A DNA stretch of 64,000 nt from an uncultured Duncaniella sp. (lineage in GTDB: Bacteria; Bacteroidota; Bacteroidia; Bacteroidales; Muribaculaceae), in contig CATWQI010000003.1 of assembly GCA_958352885.1 (NCBI GenBank), positions 248,001 to 312,000 of the forward strand, read 5' to 3'. The translations under genes were made by a program, and so were the position numbers. Below are positions 36,571 through 46,336 of the stretch, piece after piece. The notes below the pieces were generated by a model, which did no database searches, was not told the DNA's origin, and was given only the letters and a program-made list of their open reading frames with translations. Position 1 is the stretch's first letter, and the number at the start of each line of letters is the position of its first letter.

Positions 36571-36939
36571 ATGATAGCATTAGCAATTCAAAATGCGACC
36601 TTGGCAGTCGTGGCGCTCTTGACGGGTGTCGCGCTGGTTGCAGTTGCACTTTGGTTAGCCGGGCTTATCTCCCCGCGCTCCTTCAATCCCCAGAAAGGTG
36701 AAGCTTACGAATGTGGTATCCCTACCCGAGGTGAGTCAATGGCTCAGTTCAAGGTGGGGTATTATCTTTTTGCAATTCTCTTTCTGATGTTCGACGTTGA
36801 AACCGTGTTCCTCTATCCTTGGGCAGTGCGTGTCCACGAGCTTGGCACCTCCGGTCTCACCGCCATCGCAATCTTTTTCGGAATCATAGTGCTGGGCCTT
36901 GCTTACGCCTGGCGGAAAGGAGCTCTTGAATGGAAGTAA
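36571..36939 (+). CDS. nuoA: NADH-quinone oxidoreductase subunit A
   Basis: 122 residues, three membrane helices, normal length. The segment RSFNPQKGEAYECGIP in the first loop carries the conserved cysteine of NuoA/ND3, and VGYYLFAILFLMFDVETVFL the acidic pair in helix 2. It is part of the proton-pumping membrane arm next to the quinone site. It is the first gene of the cluster and overlaps nuoB by 10 bases. Confidence 0.95.
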   Translation: MIALAIQNATLAVVALLTGVALVAVALWLAGLISPRSFNPQKGEAYECGIPTRGESMAQFKVGYYLFAILFLMFDVETVFLYPWAVRVHELGTSGLTAIAIFFGIIVLGLAYAWRKGALEWK

Positions 36940-37526
36940 CTGCTCAAGGCATGCCCTACGAGGCATGGAAGGATAACGAGTATATTGAGAAGCTCGTCAA
37001 GGAACTTCAGGAAAACGGAACCAACGTAATAGTAGGTTCGCTTGACAAACTCATCAACTGGGGGCGGTCTAACTCAATCTGGCCACTCACATTCGCCACC
37101 AGTTGCTGCGGCATCGAATTCGTGTCGCTCGGCGCAGCCCGTTATGATATGGCTCGCTTTGGCTGGGAAGTAGCGCGAGCCTCGCCACGTCAGGCTGACT
37201 TCATGATGGTGGCGGGAACGATAGTCCACCGCATGGTGCCCGTGTTCCGCCGTCTCTACGACCAGCTTGCCGAACCCAAATATGTGATAGCCTGCGGAAG
37301 CTGCGCCATCTCCGGCGGACCTTTCAAGAAGAGCTACCATGTGGCTATGGGTATCGAGGATATTGTGCCTGTGGATGTGTTCATCCCCGGTTGTCCTCCA
37401 CGTCCCGAGGCTATGATTTACGGTATCATGCAGCTCTCACGCAAGATTAAAGTAGAGAAGTTCTTCGGCGGTGTAAACCGTCAGGAAAAGCAGGAGGAAT
37501 TTCTCAAAGCTCACCCGATAGATTAG
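36930..37526 (+). CDS. nuoB: NADH-quinone oxidoreductase subunit B
   Basis: 198 residues. It holds the terminal [4Fe-4S] cluster N2 that passes electrons to quinone: the ligands are the double cysteine in FATSCCGIEFVS, the cysteine of IACGSCAISGG and that of FIPGCPPRPEA. It sits at the junction of the peripheral and membrane arms. It overlaps nuoA by 10 bases and precedes nuoCD by 31. Confidence 0.97.
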   Translation: MEVTAQGMPYEAWKDNEYIEKLVKELQENGTNVIVGSLDKLINWGRSNSIWPLTFATSCCGIEFVSLGAARYDMARFGWEVARASPRQADFMMVAGTIVHRMVPVFRRLYDQLAEPKYVIACGSCAISGGPFKKSYHVAMGIEDIVPVDVFIPGCPPRPEAMIYGIMQLSRKIKVEKFFGGVNRQEKQEEFLKAHPID

Positions 37527-37557
37527 TTTATAATATAACCACATTATTATATAAGTA

Positions 37558-39189
37558 ATGGCCAACATCCAGGAAAAGATTTCCAAGCTGTTCCCCGATG
37601 CCACCTTCGAAGAGGGTGAGATTCTTCTTGTGAACATCCCCGACTCCCAGTGGCATGACTTAGCCAAGACCCTCCGCGACGATGAGGAACTCTCGTTTGA
37701 TTTCCTTGTCACTATCGTGGGTATGGACTGGAAGGAGAACGGAATGGGTTGTATCTATTACCTCAACTCAACCAAACACAATACCCATATCTCAGTAAAG
37801 GTCATGGCTACCGGCGACCGCCAGCAGCCTATGGTTCATTCCATTCATGACCTCTGGGCTATCGCCGTAATCTACGAGCGCGAGGTATATGACTTCTTCG
37901 GCATCATTTTCATCAATAACCCTGACATGCGCCGTCTCTTCCTCAATCTGGACTGGAAGGGCTTCCCCTTGCGCAAGGATTATGACGATGACCCCAATAT
38001 CAATCCGGTGTCGATTGAGAACGAACGCCAGACCGACTTCACAGATATGTGGGTGGAAGAGGACGGCAAAGTCGTGAAAAAAGAGCGCCGCATATTTGCC
38101 GAGGATGACTTCGTGGTCAACATCGGTCCGCAGCACCCTGCAACACACGGCGTGCTCCGTTTCCGCACTGCAGTTGACGGCGAGACTATCAAGAAGATTG
38201 ACATTTATCTCGGATATATCCACCGTGGCGTGGAGAAAATCTGTGAGATGGACACATATCCGCAGACCCTTCACTTCATGGACCGTCTGGACTACTTCTC
38301 CGCCCATCCTTATCACCACTGCCTCTGTATGGCAATCGAGGAGGCTGCCGGTATCGAGATTTCACGACGCGCACAGGTGATACGTGTGCTGATGGACGAG
38401 CTTTCGCGCATAGCCTCGCACTGTCTCTTCATAGGTACCTATTGTATGGACCTCGGCGCCACAACAATGCTCTTCTATACCCTGCGTGTGCGTGAGCAGA
38501 TTCTCGACATTATGGAACGCACCTGCGGCGCCCGCATGACATTCAACTATGACTGTATCGGCGGTGTGATGCAGGATTTGCATCCTGACTTCGTGAAGGA
38601 CGTGCATGCGCTCCTCGACATCATTCCCAAGAACATAGCTGAGTACAACAAGATATTCACCGGCAACGTAATCGCCAAGAACCGAATGGAGAATGTAGGC
38701 GTGCTTACACGTGAGGATGCAATCTCCTGGGCTGTCACCGGACCTAACGGCCGTGGCTCAGGCTGGGCTTGCGACGTGCGCAAGTGCAATCCTTACAGCA
38801 TCTATTCCGAGCTCGACTTTGAAGAGGTGGTACGTACCGAAGGCGATTCCATGGCACGTTTCAAGGTGCGTGTGGAAGAGATGAACCAGAGCGCCCGCAT
38901 CATAGCGCAGCTTATCGACAGCATCCCTGAAGGTGAATACTGCGTCAAGGTTCCCAAAGTGCTCAAGCTCCCTGTAGGACACTGGTTCAAGACAGTGGAA
39001 GGCTGCCGCGGCACATTCGGTATCTATCTCGAAAGTGACGGCACCACCAGCCCCTACCGTCTGAAGATAGCTCCTCCATGTCTGCCTGCTGCAGCTGTGG
39101 TTGACCATATCACCGACGGTCAGAAGATTGCCGACCTTATCACTATCGGCGGCTCGCTTGACTACATCGTGCCTGATATCGACCGGTAA
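37558..39189 (+). CDS. nuoCD: NADH-quinone oxidoreductase subunit C/D fusion
   Basis: 543 residues combining NuoC (residues 1-165, with YEREVYDFFGIIFINNPDMR and LRKDYDDDP) and NuoD (from residue 180, VVNIGPQHPATHGVLRFRT, DRLDYFSAHPYHHCLC, RGSGWACDVRK, and the C-terminal GGSLDYIVPDIDR). NuoD carries the quinone-binding His and Tyr. The C-D fusion is also found in E. coli and Bacteroides. In the usual order nuoE, F, G would follow, but nuoH comes next, 89 bases on. Confidence 0.96.
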   Translation: MANIQEKISKLFPDATFEEGEILLVNIPDSQWHDLAKTLRDDEELSFDFLVTIVGMDWKENGMGCIYYLNSTKHNTHISVKVMATGDRQQPMVHSIHDLWAIAVIYEREVYDFFGIIFINNPDMRRLFLNLDWKGFPLRKDYDDDPNINPVSIENERQTDFTDMWVEEDGKVVKKERRIFAEDDFVVNIGPQHPATHGVLRFRTAVDGETIKKIDIYLGYIHRGVEKICEMDTYPQTLHFMDRLDYFSAHPYHHCLCMAIEEAAGIEISRRAQVIRVLMDELSRIASHCLFIGTYCMDLGATTMLFYTLRVREQILDIMERTCGARMTFNYDCIGGVMQDLHPDFVKDVHALLDIIPKNIAEYNKIFTGNVIAKNRMENVGVLTREDAISWAVTGPNGRGSGWACDVRKCNPYSIYSELDFEEVVRTEGDSMARFKVRVEEMNQSARIIAQLIDSIPEGEYCVKVPKVLKLPVGHWFKTVEGCRGTFGIYLESDGTTSPYRLKIAPPCLPAAAVVDHITDGQKIADLITIGGSLDYIVPDIDR

Positions 39190-39278
39190 TCACCACTCTT
39201 CAGAGATAACTAATCAAACAATACAGATTCATACCTCCTCAGTGAATAATAACAGAATATAGTAATTATAAAGACGTT

Positions 39279-40355
39279 ATGCAAGACTTATCAGTAGGAA
39301 CCGCCTGGCTTCACTCCCTCTTCTTGGGCTTCATGCCCGAGTGGCTCGCCGTCACCCTCGAGTGCCTCCTCATAGGTGTGGGGCTTATGCTGCTCTATGC
39401 GGTGCTGGCTCTCTTCTACATCCTCTTCGAGCGTAAGATTTGTGCCTATTTCCAATGCCGTCTCGGTCCTAACCGTGTCGGTCCCTGGGGCTTGCTCCAG
39501 AGTGTCGCCGATATGTTCAAGATTCTCATCAAAGAGCTTATATCGCTGAACCATATCGACAAATTTCTTTTCGGGCTGGCTCCCTACCTCGTGATTATAG
39601 CATCAATGCTTGCGTTTGCGGTGCTCCCCTGGGGTAACGGTTTGCAAATCATTGATTTCAATGTGGGTATCTTCTTCTTGTTGGCGGTTTCGTCCATCGG
39701 GGTGCTCGGTATCCTGCTTGCCGGATGGTCGTCAAACAACAAGTTTACCCTCATCGGCGCTCTCCGTTCAGGCGCGCAGATGATTAGTTATGAACTTTCA
39801 ATGGGTCTGTGCGTTGTGACTATGGTATGTATGGCCGGCACAATGTCGGTTGGCGGCATTGTCAATGCACAGGAGCATCTGTGGTTTATTTTCTCAGGTC
39901 ATATTCCCGCTATTATAGCGTTTGTGATATTTATGATTGCAGGTACCGCCGAGACAAACCGTGGTCCGTTTGACCTCCCGGAGGCGGAGAGCGAGTTGAC
40001 TGCCGGTTATCATACCGAGTATTCCGGTATCCATTTCGGTTTCTTCTATCTGGCGGAGTACCTGAATCTCTTTATAGTGTCGGGCGTGGCCGCGCTTCTC
40101 TTCTTCGGAGGCTGGATGCCGCTGCATATTCCCGGCTGGGACGCTTTCAACCATATAATGGATTTCATCCCGTCCGTGGTATGGTTCATAGGCAAAGCTA
40201 TTGCCCTCTCGTTCATAATCATCTGGTTCAAGTGGACTTTCCCCCGTCTGCGTATCGACCAGCTGCTTACTCTCGAGTGGAAGTATCTTCTCCCCATCAA
40301 CCTCTTCAATCTTGTGCTGATGGTGATTATCGTCACTTACAAGTGGTATCTCTAA
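39279..40355 (+). CDS. nuoH: NADH-quinone oxidoreductase subunit H
   Basis: 358 residues with about eight membrane helices. Signatures are FERKICAYFQCRLGPNRVGP and GTAETNRGPFDLPEAESELT, followed by AGYHTEYSG, all of which line the quinone chamber. This subunit anchors the peripheral arm to the pump. It is the last nuo gene before the ATP synthase block; 72 bases separate it from atpD and no terminator with a T-tail was found there. Confidence 0.96.
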   Translation: MQDLSVGTAWLHSLFLGFMPEWLAVTLECLLIGVGLMLLYAVLALFYILFERKICAYFQCRLGPNRVGPWGLLQSVADMFKILIKELISLNHIDKFLFGLAPYLVIIASMLAFAVLPWGNGLQIIDFNVGIFFLLAVSSIGVLGILLAGWSSNNKFTLIGALRSGAQMISYELSMGLCVVTMVCMAGTMSVGGIVNAQEHLWFIFSGHIPAIIAFVIFMIAGTAETNRGPFDLPEAESELTAGYHTEYSGIHFGFFYLAEYLNLFIVSGVAALLFFGGWMPLHIPGWDAFNHIMDFIPSVVWFIGKAIALSFIIIWFKWTFPRLRIDQLLTLEWKYLLPINLFNLVLMVIIVTYKWYL

Positions 40356-40427
40356 GAGAAATATAAAAAGTAAACATACAACTCCTCAGGCTTTTTTATA
40401 ACCCTGACGCCTAAAATCATATACGCG

Positions 40428-41930
40428 ATGAGTGAAAAATTTGGCAAAATCGCCCAGGTAATCGGCCCGGTGGTCGACGTGATATTCGAAGGTGATGACA
40501 ATATCATCCCTCCCATCTACACAGCCCTGAAGGTAGGCCGTCCTGACGGCACAGACCTGATATTGGAAGTGGAGCAGCACATCGGTGAGGATACCGTGCG
40601 CTGTGTGGCAATGGAGAGCACTGACGGTCTCCAGCGCGGTATGCGTGTCGACAACCTTGAGCGTCCTATCGCCGTTCCTACCGGCGAGCAAGTAAAGGGC
40701 CGTCTGCTCAATGTGCTTGGCAATGCCATAGACCGTCTGCCCGAACTGAAGCATGACGACCTTCGCCCCATCCACCAGCCTGCCCCCAAATTCGAGGATC
40801 TCACCATCGGTACGGAAATCCTGTTTACCGGTATCAAGGTGATTGACCTTCTCGAGCCTTACAGCAAGGGTGGCAAGATCGGTCTGTTCGGTGGCGCCGG
40901 TGTGGGTAAGACTGTGCTTATCATGGAGCTTATCAATAATATCGCGAAAGGTCACAACGGTTTCTCCGTGTTTACCGGCGTGGGTGAACGTACCCGTGAA
41001 GGTAACGACCTTCTCCGTGAGATGATTGAGAGTGGCGTCATCAAGTATGGAAAGAAGTTTGAGGAAGGGATGGAGAAAGGCGAGTGGAACCTCGCTGACG
41101 TGGATATGGAGCAGGTGGAGCAGTCGCAGGCCACTCTGGTATTCGGTCAGATGAACGAACCCCCGGGCGCGCGTCTCCGTGTGGCTCTTTCAGGTCTGAC
41201 TGTTGCCGAACAGTTCCGTGACCAGGACGGCGGCGGTAAGGATATCCTTCTCTTCATCGACAATATATTCCGTTTCACACAGGCAGGTTCGGAAGTGTCA
41301 GCGCTTCTCGGACGTATGCCCTCGGCGGTAGGTTACCAGCCGACCCTCGCATCCGAGATGGGTGCGCTCCAGGAACGAATCACTTCCACTAAGAACGGTT
41401 CGATTACTTCCGTGCAGGCGATTTACGTGCCTGCCGACGACTTGACTGACCCGGCGCCGGCTACCACATTCAGCTTCCTTGACGCCACTACAGTGTTGAG
41501 CCGTAAGATTTCTGAGCTTGGTATCTATCCTGCCGTTGACCCGCTGGAGTCCACATCACGTATCCTTGACCCCAACATCATCGGTGAGGACCACTATAAC
41601 ACTGCCCAGGCTGTAAAGCAGCTACTGCAGAAGTATAACGAGCTTCAGGATATCATAGCAATCCTCGGTGTGGACGAGCTCTCTGACGAGGACAAGCTCG
41701 TAGTGGCACGTGCCCGCCGCGCCCAGCGTTTCCTCTCGCAGCCGTTCCATGTGGCAGAGCAGTTTACCGGTCTGCCGGGTGTGATGGTGCCCTTGAGCGA
41801 GACTATCCGTGGCTTCAAGATGATTCTTTCAGGCGAGATGGACGAATATCCCGAACAGGCGTTCCTCAATGTTGGTACCATTGACGAGGCAATCGAGAAG
41901 GGTAAGAAGCTGCTTGCCGAGGTCAAGTAA
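40428..41930 (+). CDS. atpD: F1F0 ATP synthase subunit beta
   Basis: 500 residues, about 35 more than in E. coli, as usual in Bacteroidetes. It has the Walker A loop GGAGVGKTVLIMELI near residue 155, the catalytic GVGERTREGNDL, Walker B ILLFIDNIFRF, and ALLGRMPSAVGYQPTLASEM. It is the catalytic subunit of F1 on the cytoplasmic side. It opens the eight-gene atp block that interrupts the nuo genes. Confidence 0.98.
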   Translation: MSEKFGKIAQVIGPVVDVIFEGDDNIIPPIYTALKVGRPDGTDLILEVEQHIGEDTVRCVAMESTDGLQRGMRVDNLERPIAVPTGEQVKGRLLNVLGNAIDRLPELKHDDLRPIHQPAPKFEDLTIGTEILFTGIKVIDLLEPYSKGGKIGLFGGAGVGKTVLIMELINNIAKGHNGFSVFTGVGERTREGNDLLREMIESGVIKYGKKFEEGMEKGEWNLADVDMEQVEQSQATLVFGQMNEPPGARLRVALSGLTVAEQFRDQDGGGKDILLFIDNIFRFTQAGSEVSALLGRMPSAVGYQPTLASEMGALQERITSTKNGSITSVQAIYVPADDLTDPAPATTFSFLDATTVLSRKISELGIYPAVDPLESTSRILDPNIIGEDHYNTAQAVKQLLQKYNELQDIIAILGVDELSDEDKLVVARARRAQRFLSQPFHVAEQFTGLPGVMVPLSETIRGFKMILSGEMDEYPEQAFLNVGTIDEAIEKGKKLLAEVK

Positions 41931-41974
41931 GCGGAACGTTGACATTGACAGACAATTGAAATTAAATAAGCAAG

Positions 41975-42208
41975 ATGACACTGAAAATCATATCGGCTGA
42001 GGATATAGTATTCGAGGGAGAAGTGAGCGTAGTCCATCTCCCCGGTTCCATGGGCGCATTCACTGTGCTCCCCGGTCATGCGTCGTTGATATCCACCCTC
42101 ACTCCCGGCACGGTGCGTTACACAGCAGCCGACGGCGAGCATAAGGCTGAGATATCAGGGGGCATAGCCGATGTCGATAACAATGTGGTGTCAATCTGCA
42201 TATATTAA
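41975..42208 (+). CDS. atpC: F1F0 ATP synthase subunit epsilon (short form)
   Basis: 77 residues, about half the usual 130-140. Only the N-terminal beta-sandwich is present (LKIISAEDIVFEGEVSVVHL, PGSMGAFTVLPGHASLIS). The C-terminal helical hairpin that can inhibit ATP hydrolysis is absent. The short form is known in Bacteroidetes. It lies between atpD and atpB, the order typical of this phylum. Confidence 0.93.
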   Translation: MTLKIISAEDIVFEGEVSVVHLPGSMGAFTVLPGHASLISTLTPGTVRYTAADGEHKAEISGGIADVDNNVVSICIY

Positions 42209-42212
42209 TATT

Positions 42213-43343
42213 ATGGTGACGATGAAAAGAAATCTTTTCGCAACAATAGCTCTCGCGCTCATAGCGATGCTCCTTCCCCTCGGCGCCATGGCTTCAGGTC
42301 ATGACGACGGCGAGAAGAAGGACGGCATTGACGCCCAGGGCATCATATTTGAGCATCTCGGCGACGGCTACGGGTGGGAAGTGCCTTTCAACCATCATAA
42401 GCGCATCCCTCTCCCTGTCATCGTGTGGGGTAGTGACGGGCTGCATATCTTCTCTTCATCACGTGTCACCGATGGTCAGGTGTACCGCGACGGCAATGCG
42501 GAGTTTAAAATCGCAGGCAAGGAGAGTGATCACAAGGGCAAAATAGTGGAAATAATCGATGGCAAGGAGGTAAAACCTGCGGTCGACATTTCCATCACAA
42601 AGAATGTGTGCGGTATCTTCATCGCTGTGCTGCTCGTGATATGGGCTATCCTGTCGGTAGCACGCTGGCACAAGACTCAGGGAATGAAAGGCCCGCGCAA
42701 GATGACAGGAGCCGTGGAATTCGTGATACTATTCATCTACGACGGTGTAATCAAACCCACGCTCAAGGACAAGGCTCCTAAATTTGCCCCTTATCTGCTC
42801 ACCGTATTCTTCTTTATCCTTGTGATGAACCTTCTGGGACTTATTGTCATATTCCCCGGCGGTGCCAACCTCACAGGCAATATAGCGGTGACGCTTGTGC
42901 TTGCAATCATAACCTTCCTCATTACAAATATTTGTGCCACAAAGCACTATTGGAAGGAAATCTTCAATCCCGATGTGCCCTGGTGGCTCAAATATCCTCT
43001 TCCCATCATGCCAATCATCGAGATATTCGGTGTGTTCACTAAGCCGGCGGCGCTTACAGTCCGTCTGTTTGCCAACATGATGGGCGGTCATATGATTGTG
43101 ATAGTGCTCACGCTCCTTATCTTCATCTTTGCCGCAATGGGACCGGTAGTCACCGGTGCGACAGCTGTTGTGTCGGTAATTTTCTCGGTGTTTATGCTTT
43201 GTATAGATGTACTGGTAAGTTTCATCCAGGCATATGTGTTCACAATGCTCTCGACACTTTTCATAGCGTTGGGACAGGAGGACGGACATCACGAAGAGAA
43301 GCACGATGAAAAACAGCCGGCAGCGCAACTCAAACAGAACTAA
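42213..43343 (+). CDS. atpB: F1F0 ATP synthase subunit a
   Basis: 376 residues from the ATG at 42213, with another ATG at 42222 (MKRNLFATIALALI) equally likely. It starts with a signal-like helix and has an extra periplasmic stretch of about 100 residues (HDDGEKKDGIDAQGI ... VKPAVDISITKN) before the five or six helices of subunit a, so it is roughly 100 residues longer than in E. coli; such an extension is usual in Bacteroidetes. The essential arginine is in PAALTVRLFANMMGGHMI. It forms the two proton half-channels against the c ring. The gap to atpC is only four bases. Confidence 0.95.
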   Translation: MVTMKRNLFATIALALIAMLLPLGAMASGHDDGEKKDGIDAQGIIFEHLGDGYGWEVPFNHHKRIPLPVIVWGSDGLHIFSSSRVTDGQVYRDGNAEFKIAGKESDHKGKIVEIIDGKEVKPAVDISITKNVCGIFIAVLLVIWAILSVARWHKTQGMKGPRKMTGAVEFVILFIYDGVIKPTLKDKAPKFAPYLLTVFFFILVMNLLGLIVIFPGGANLTGNIAVTLVLAIITFLITNICATKHYWKEIFNPDVPWWLKYPLPIMPIIEIFGVFTKPAALTVRLFANMMGGHMIVIVLTLLIFIFAAMGPVVTGATAVVSVIFSVFMLCIDVLVSFIQAYVFTMLSTLFIALGQEDGHHEEKHDEKQPAAQLKQN

Positions 43344-43379
43344 ATCTAAAAAAATAAACCCTATTAAATCTCAAAAGTT

Positions 43380-43628
43380 ATGTTAGCAATGATTTTAGCA
43401 GCTATTGAAGGAACACTTGGAATCGGTGTATGTATCGGTGCAGCCATCGCAGCCATCGGCGCAGGTATCGGTATCGGTAAAATCGGTGGTTCAGCTATGG
43501 AAGCAATCGCCCGCCAGCCTGAATCAACCGGCGATATCCGTAGTAACATGATTGTAATCGCTGCTCTTATCGAAGGTGTGGCACTCTTCGCAGTTATCGT
43601 TTGTATCCTCGCAATGTTCGTAGGCTAA
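43380..43628 (+). CDS. atpE: F1F0 ATP synthase subunit c
   Basis: 82 residues, two helices with the loop IARQPES. The ion-binding carboxylate is Glu65 in AALIEGVALF. The residues that would make a sodium site (Gln in helix 1, Ser-Thr after the Glu) are replaced by Ile and Gly-Val, so proton coupling is predicted. It forms the rotor ring of F0. Confidence 0.97.
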   Translation: MLAMILAAIEGTLGIGVCIGAAIAAIGAGIGIGKIGGSAMEAIARQPESTGDIRSNMIVIAALIEGVALFAVIVCILAMFVG

Positions 43629-43659
43629 TCACCGGGCACTCCTGTAATTTAATTAGATT

Positions 43660-44157
43660 ATGGAACTATTCACGCCTGATTTCGGTCTGATATTCTGGAT
43701 GTTCGTGTCGTTCGCCATCCTCTTCTTCATACTGTGGAAGTGGGGCTGGCCTGCGATAATGAAGGGTGTCTCTGACCGAGCCGACCTCATCGACAAAGGT
43801 GTGGAGTATGCTCAAAATGCCAAAGAACAGCTTGACCATGCCCGTGAAGAGGCGGATAAACAGATAGCGGAAGCCCGTCGCCAGCAGGCGGATATGTTGC
43901 GCGAAGCCGACAGGATGAAGACTCAGATCATCGAGGAAGCCCGCACAGCCGCCCAGGCGGAAGCCAAGAAGGTGATGGATGCCGCAAAGGTGTCAATCGA
44001 ACAGGAACGCAAGGAAGCCCAGCAGCAGTTCCGCAACGAGGTTTCTTCCTTTGCCCTTGACATCGCCCAAAAGGTGGTGCGCAACGAGATGAAGGACGAG
44101 AAAGCCCAGGAGAAGCTGGTGAGCACTCTGCTCGATGAAATAGAGAAACAAAACTAA
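43660..44157 (+). CDS. atpF: F1F0 ATP synthase subunit b
   Basis: 165 residues: one N-terminal membrane helix (FGLIFWMFVSFAILFFILW) followed by a long charged coiled coil (AKEQLDHAREEADKQIAEAR). It forms the peripheral stalk joining F0 to F1. It is 31 bases after atpE and 32 bases before atpH. Confidence 0.96.
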   Translation: MELFTPDFGLIFWMFVSFAILFFILWKWGWPAIMKGVSDRADLIDKGVEYAQNAKEQLDHAREEADKQIAEARRQQADMLREADRMKTQIIEEARTAAQAEAKKVMDAAKVSIEQERKEAQQQFRNEVSSFALDIAQKVVRNEMKDEKAQEKLVSTLLDEIEKQN

Positions 44158-44189
44158 CACCCCCTCAAAAAAAGGCTCTAAAGTACGCA

Positions 44190-44735
44190 ATGAACGAAGG
44201 TCTAATCCCCAGCCGCTATGCCAAGGCTCTGTTTGAGTACGCAGGCGACAATCATGACGACAAGCGCGTCTATGACATGATGCACACGCTCGCAGGCTCA
44301 TTTGCCGCCGAGCCGTCGATGCAGCAGGTCATGGCTAATCCCTTTGTCGCCAATGCCGATAAGGTGAAGCTGCTCACCACGGCGGCAGGTGCCGGTGACG
44401 ACGATAAAGTCTATGCCCGGTTCCTACAGCTTCTGGTCGACAACAACCGTCTGGCTGATATGCGTGACATCGCCCTGGCTTATATGAAAATATACCGCCG
44501 GGAACATAAGATTTTCCTTGTCAATGTCACTTCCGCGGCTCCTTTTGCGGCAGCTGAAGAGGATAGGCTTAAGAAGCTCATCGAGCGTCATCTGAACGGG
44601 GGCACAATGGAGTATAACCATAGTGTCGACCCTGACCTCATAGGAGGTTTCGTAGTTAATATTAATAATGAAAAACTTGACGCTTCGATTGCCAATGAAT
44701 TGAAGCAATTGCGTTTGAAACTTTTAAGCAAATAA
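44190..44735 (+). CDS. atpH: F1F0 ATP synthase subunit delta
   Basis: 181 residues. An N-terminal helical bundle (PSRYAKALFEYAGD), and the conserved C-terminal DPDLIGGFVVNINNEKLDAS, which is the strongest family mark. It sits on top of F1 and binds the peripheral stalk. It precedes atpA by 18 bases. Confidence 0.95.
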   Translation: MNEGLIPSRYAKALFEYAGDNHDDKRVYDMMHTLAGSFAAEPSMQQVMANPFVANADKVKLLTTAAGAGDDDKVYARFLQLLVDNNRLADMRDIALAYMKIYRREHKIFLVNVTSAAPFAAAEEDRLKKLIERHLNGGTMEYNHSVDPDLIGGFVVNINNEKLDASIANELKQLRLKLLSK

Positions 44736-44753
44736 TAAACTCACACTTGACCA

Positions 44754-46325
44754 ATGATAAACCCGAGCGAGATATCCCAGGTATTAAAACAGCAACTCGA
44801 GAATGTCAACTCCAAGGTGTCGTTCGAAGAGACCGGCATCGTGCTGGAGGTGGGCGACGGTGTTGCGCACGTCTACGGACTTGACAACGTATGCGCCAAC
44901 GAGCTTGTAGAATTTGAAAACGGCGTGAAAGGTGTGGCACTCAACCTCGAAGAAAGCAATGTGGGTGTCATCCTGCTCAACAACGTTGACAAGGTGACTG
45001 AAAATATGACCGTGAAGCGCACAGGTGAGATTGCATCAATCCATGTGGGTGACGGTGTGTTCGGTCGTGTCATCAATGTCTTGGGGCAGCCGGTCGACGG
45101 CAGGGGACCCATTGACGGAGAGCTCCTTCCCATGCCACTCGAACGCAAGGCTCCGGGTGTGATTTTCCGCCAGCCTGTGAAGCAGCCTCTTCAGACCGGT
45201 CTGAAGGCTATCGACTCAATGGTGCCTATAGGTCGTGGTCAGCGTGAGCTTATCATCGGTGACCGTCAGATAGGCAAGACTGCCATCGCAATCGACACTA
45301 TCATCAACCAGCGCAAGAATTTTGAGGAGGGCAAGCCTGTCTACTGTATCTACGTGGCTATCGGTCAGAAAGCATCGTCGGTGGCAGCTACCGTCGAGAC
45401 TCTGCGCCAGCACGGAGCCCTTGACTACACAGTGGTAGTCGCAGCTACTGCGGCTGACTCAGCCTCAATGCGTTATTACGCACCATTTGCCGGTGTGGCT
45501 ATCGGTGAGTATATACGTGACACCGGTCGCGATGCTCTCATTATTTACGATGACCTTTCAAAGCAGGCAGTGGCTTACCGCGAAATCTCACTGATTCTTA
45601 AGCGCCCGTCAGGACGTGAGGCATATCCGGGCGACATCTTCTATCTCCACAGCCGTCTGCTCGAACGCGCAGCTAAAATCATTGACAACCAGCAGGTGGC
45701 GGAGAATATGAACGACCTTCCGGAATCGCTTAAGGGTAAGGTCAAAGGTGGCGGCTCTCTTACCGCACTCCCAATCATCGAGACTCAGGCGGGTGACGTG
45801 TCAGCCTATATCCCGACCAACGTTATCTCAATCACCGACGGTCAGATATTCCTTGAGACCGCACTCTTCAACCGTGGTATCCGTCCCGCTATCAACGTGG
45901 GTATCTCTGTATCACGTGTGGGTGGCAATGCCCAGATTAAATCAATGAAGAAAGTGGCAGGTACGCTGAAGATTGACCAGGCCCAGTTCCGTGAGCTCGA
46001 ATCGTTCACCAAGTTCGGTGGCGACATCGACCCTGTGACAGCCCGTGTAATCGACAAGGGCCGTAAGAATGAACGTCTGCTTATCCAGCCCCAGTACTCG
46101 CCTATGGCAGTAGAGGATGAAGTGGCGGTAATATTCTGCGGTACCAAGGGTCTGCTCGAGAACGTCCCCCTCGACAAGGTGGCAGAGTTCGAAAAGAATT
46201 TCCTCCAGCTCGTCCGCAGCAAGTATCCTGAGGTGATGGACGCCATACGTGCAGGTAAACTTGACGATGACGTGACTACCAAACTTACATCCGCAGCAGC
46301 CGAAATCTCGGCATCATATAAATAA
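44754..46325 (+). CDS. atpA: F1F0 ATP synthase subunit alpha
   Basis: 523 residues. Walker A GDRQIGKTAIAIDTI near residue 172, IYVAIGQKASSVA, the arginine finger region ISVSRVGGNAQIKSMKKVAG, and the N-terminal SFEETGIVLEVGDGVAHVYG. It alternates with beta in the F1 hexamer. It starts 18 bases after atpH and ends 11 bases before atpG. Confidence 0.98.
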   Translation: MINPSEISQVLKQQLENVNSKVSFEETGIVLEVGDGVAHVYGLDNVCANELVEFENGVKGVALNLEESNVGVILLNNVDKVTENMTVKRTGEIASIHVGDGVFGRVINVLGQPVDGRGPIDGELLPMPLERKAPGVIFRQPVKQPLQTGLKAIDSMVPIGRGQRELIIGDRQIGKTAIAIDTIINQRKNFEEGKPVYCIYVAIGQKASSVAATVETLRQHGALDYTVVVAATAADSASMRYYAPFAGVAIGEYIRDTGRDALIIYDDLSKQAVAYREISLILKRPSGREAYPGDIFYLHSRLLERAAKIIDNQQVAENMNDLPESLKGKVKGGGSLTALPIIETQAGDVSAYIPTNVISITDGQIFLETALFNRGIRPAINVGISVSRVGGNAQIKSMKKVAGTLKIDQAQFRELESFTKFGGDIDPVTARVIDKGRKNERLLIQPQYSPMAVEDEVAVIFCGTKGLLENVPLDKVAEFEKNFLQLVRSKYPEVMDAIRAGKLDDDVTTKLTSAAAEISASYK

Positions 46326-46336
46326 TAACGAATCAA

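Noticed and set aside
40356..40427. Terminator between nuoH and atpD
   Set aside because: There is a five-base TCAGG/CCTGA stem, but the T-run is in its loop, not after it. It is too weak to claim termination.
43380..43628. Sodium-coupled ATP synthase
   Set aside because: The c subunit lacks the helix-1 Gln and the Ser-Thr after the essential Glu65, so the Na+ site is not formed.
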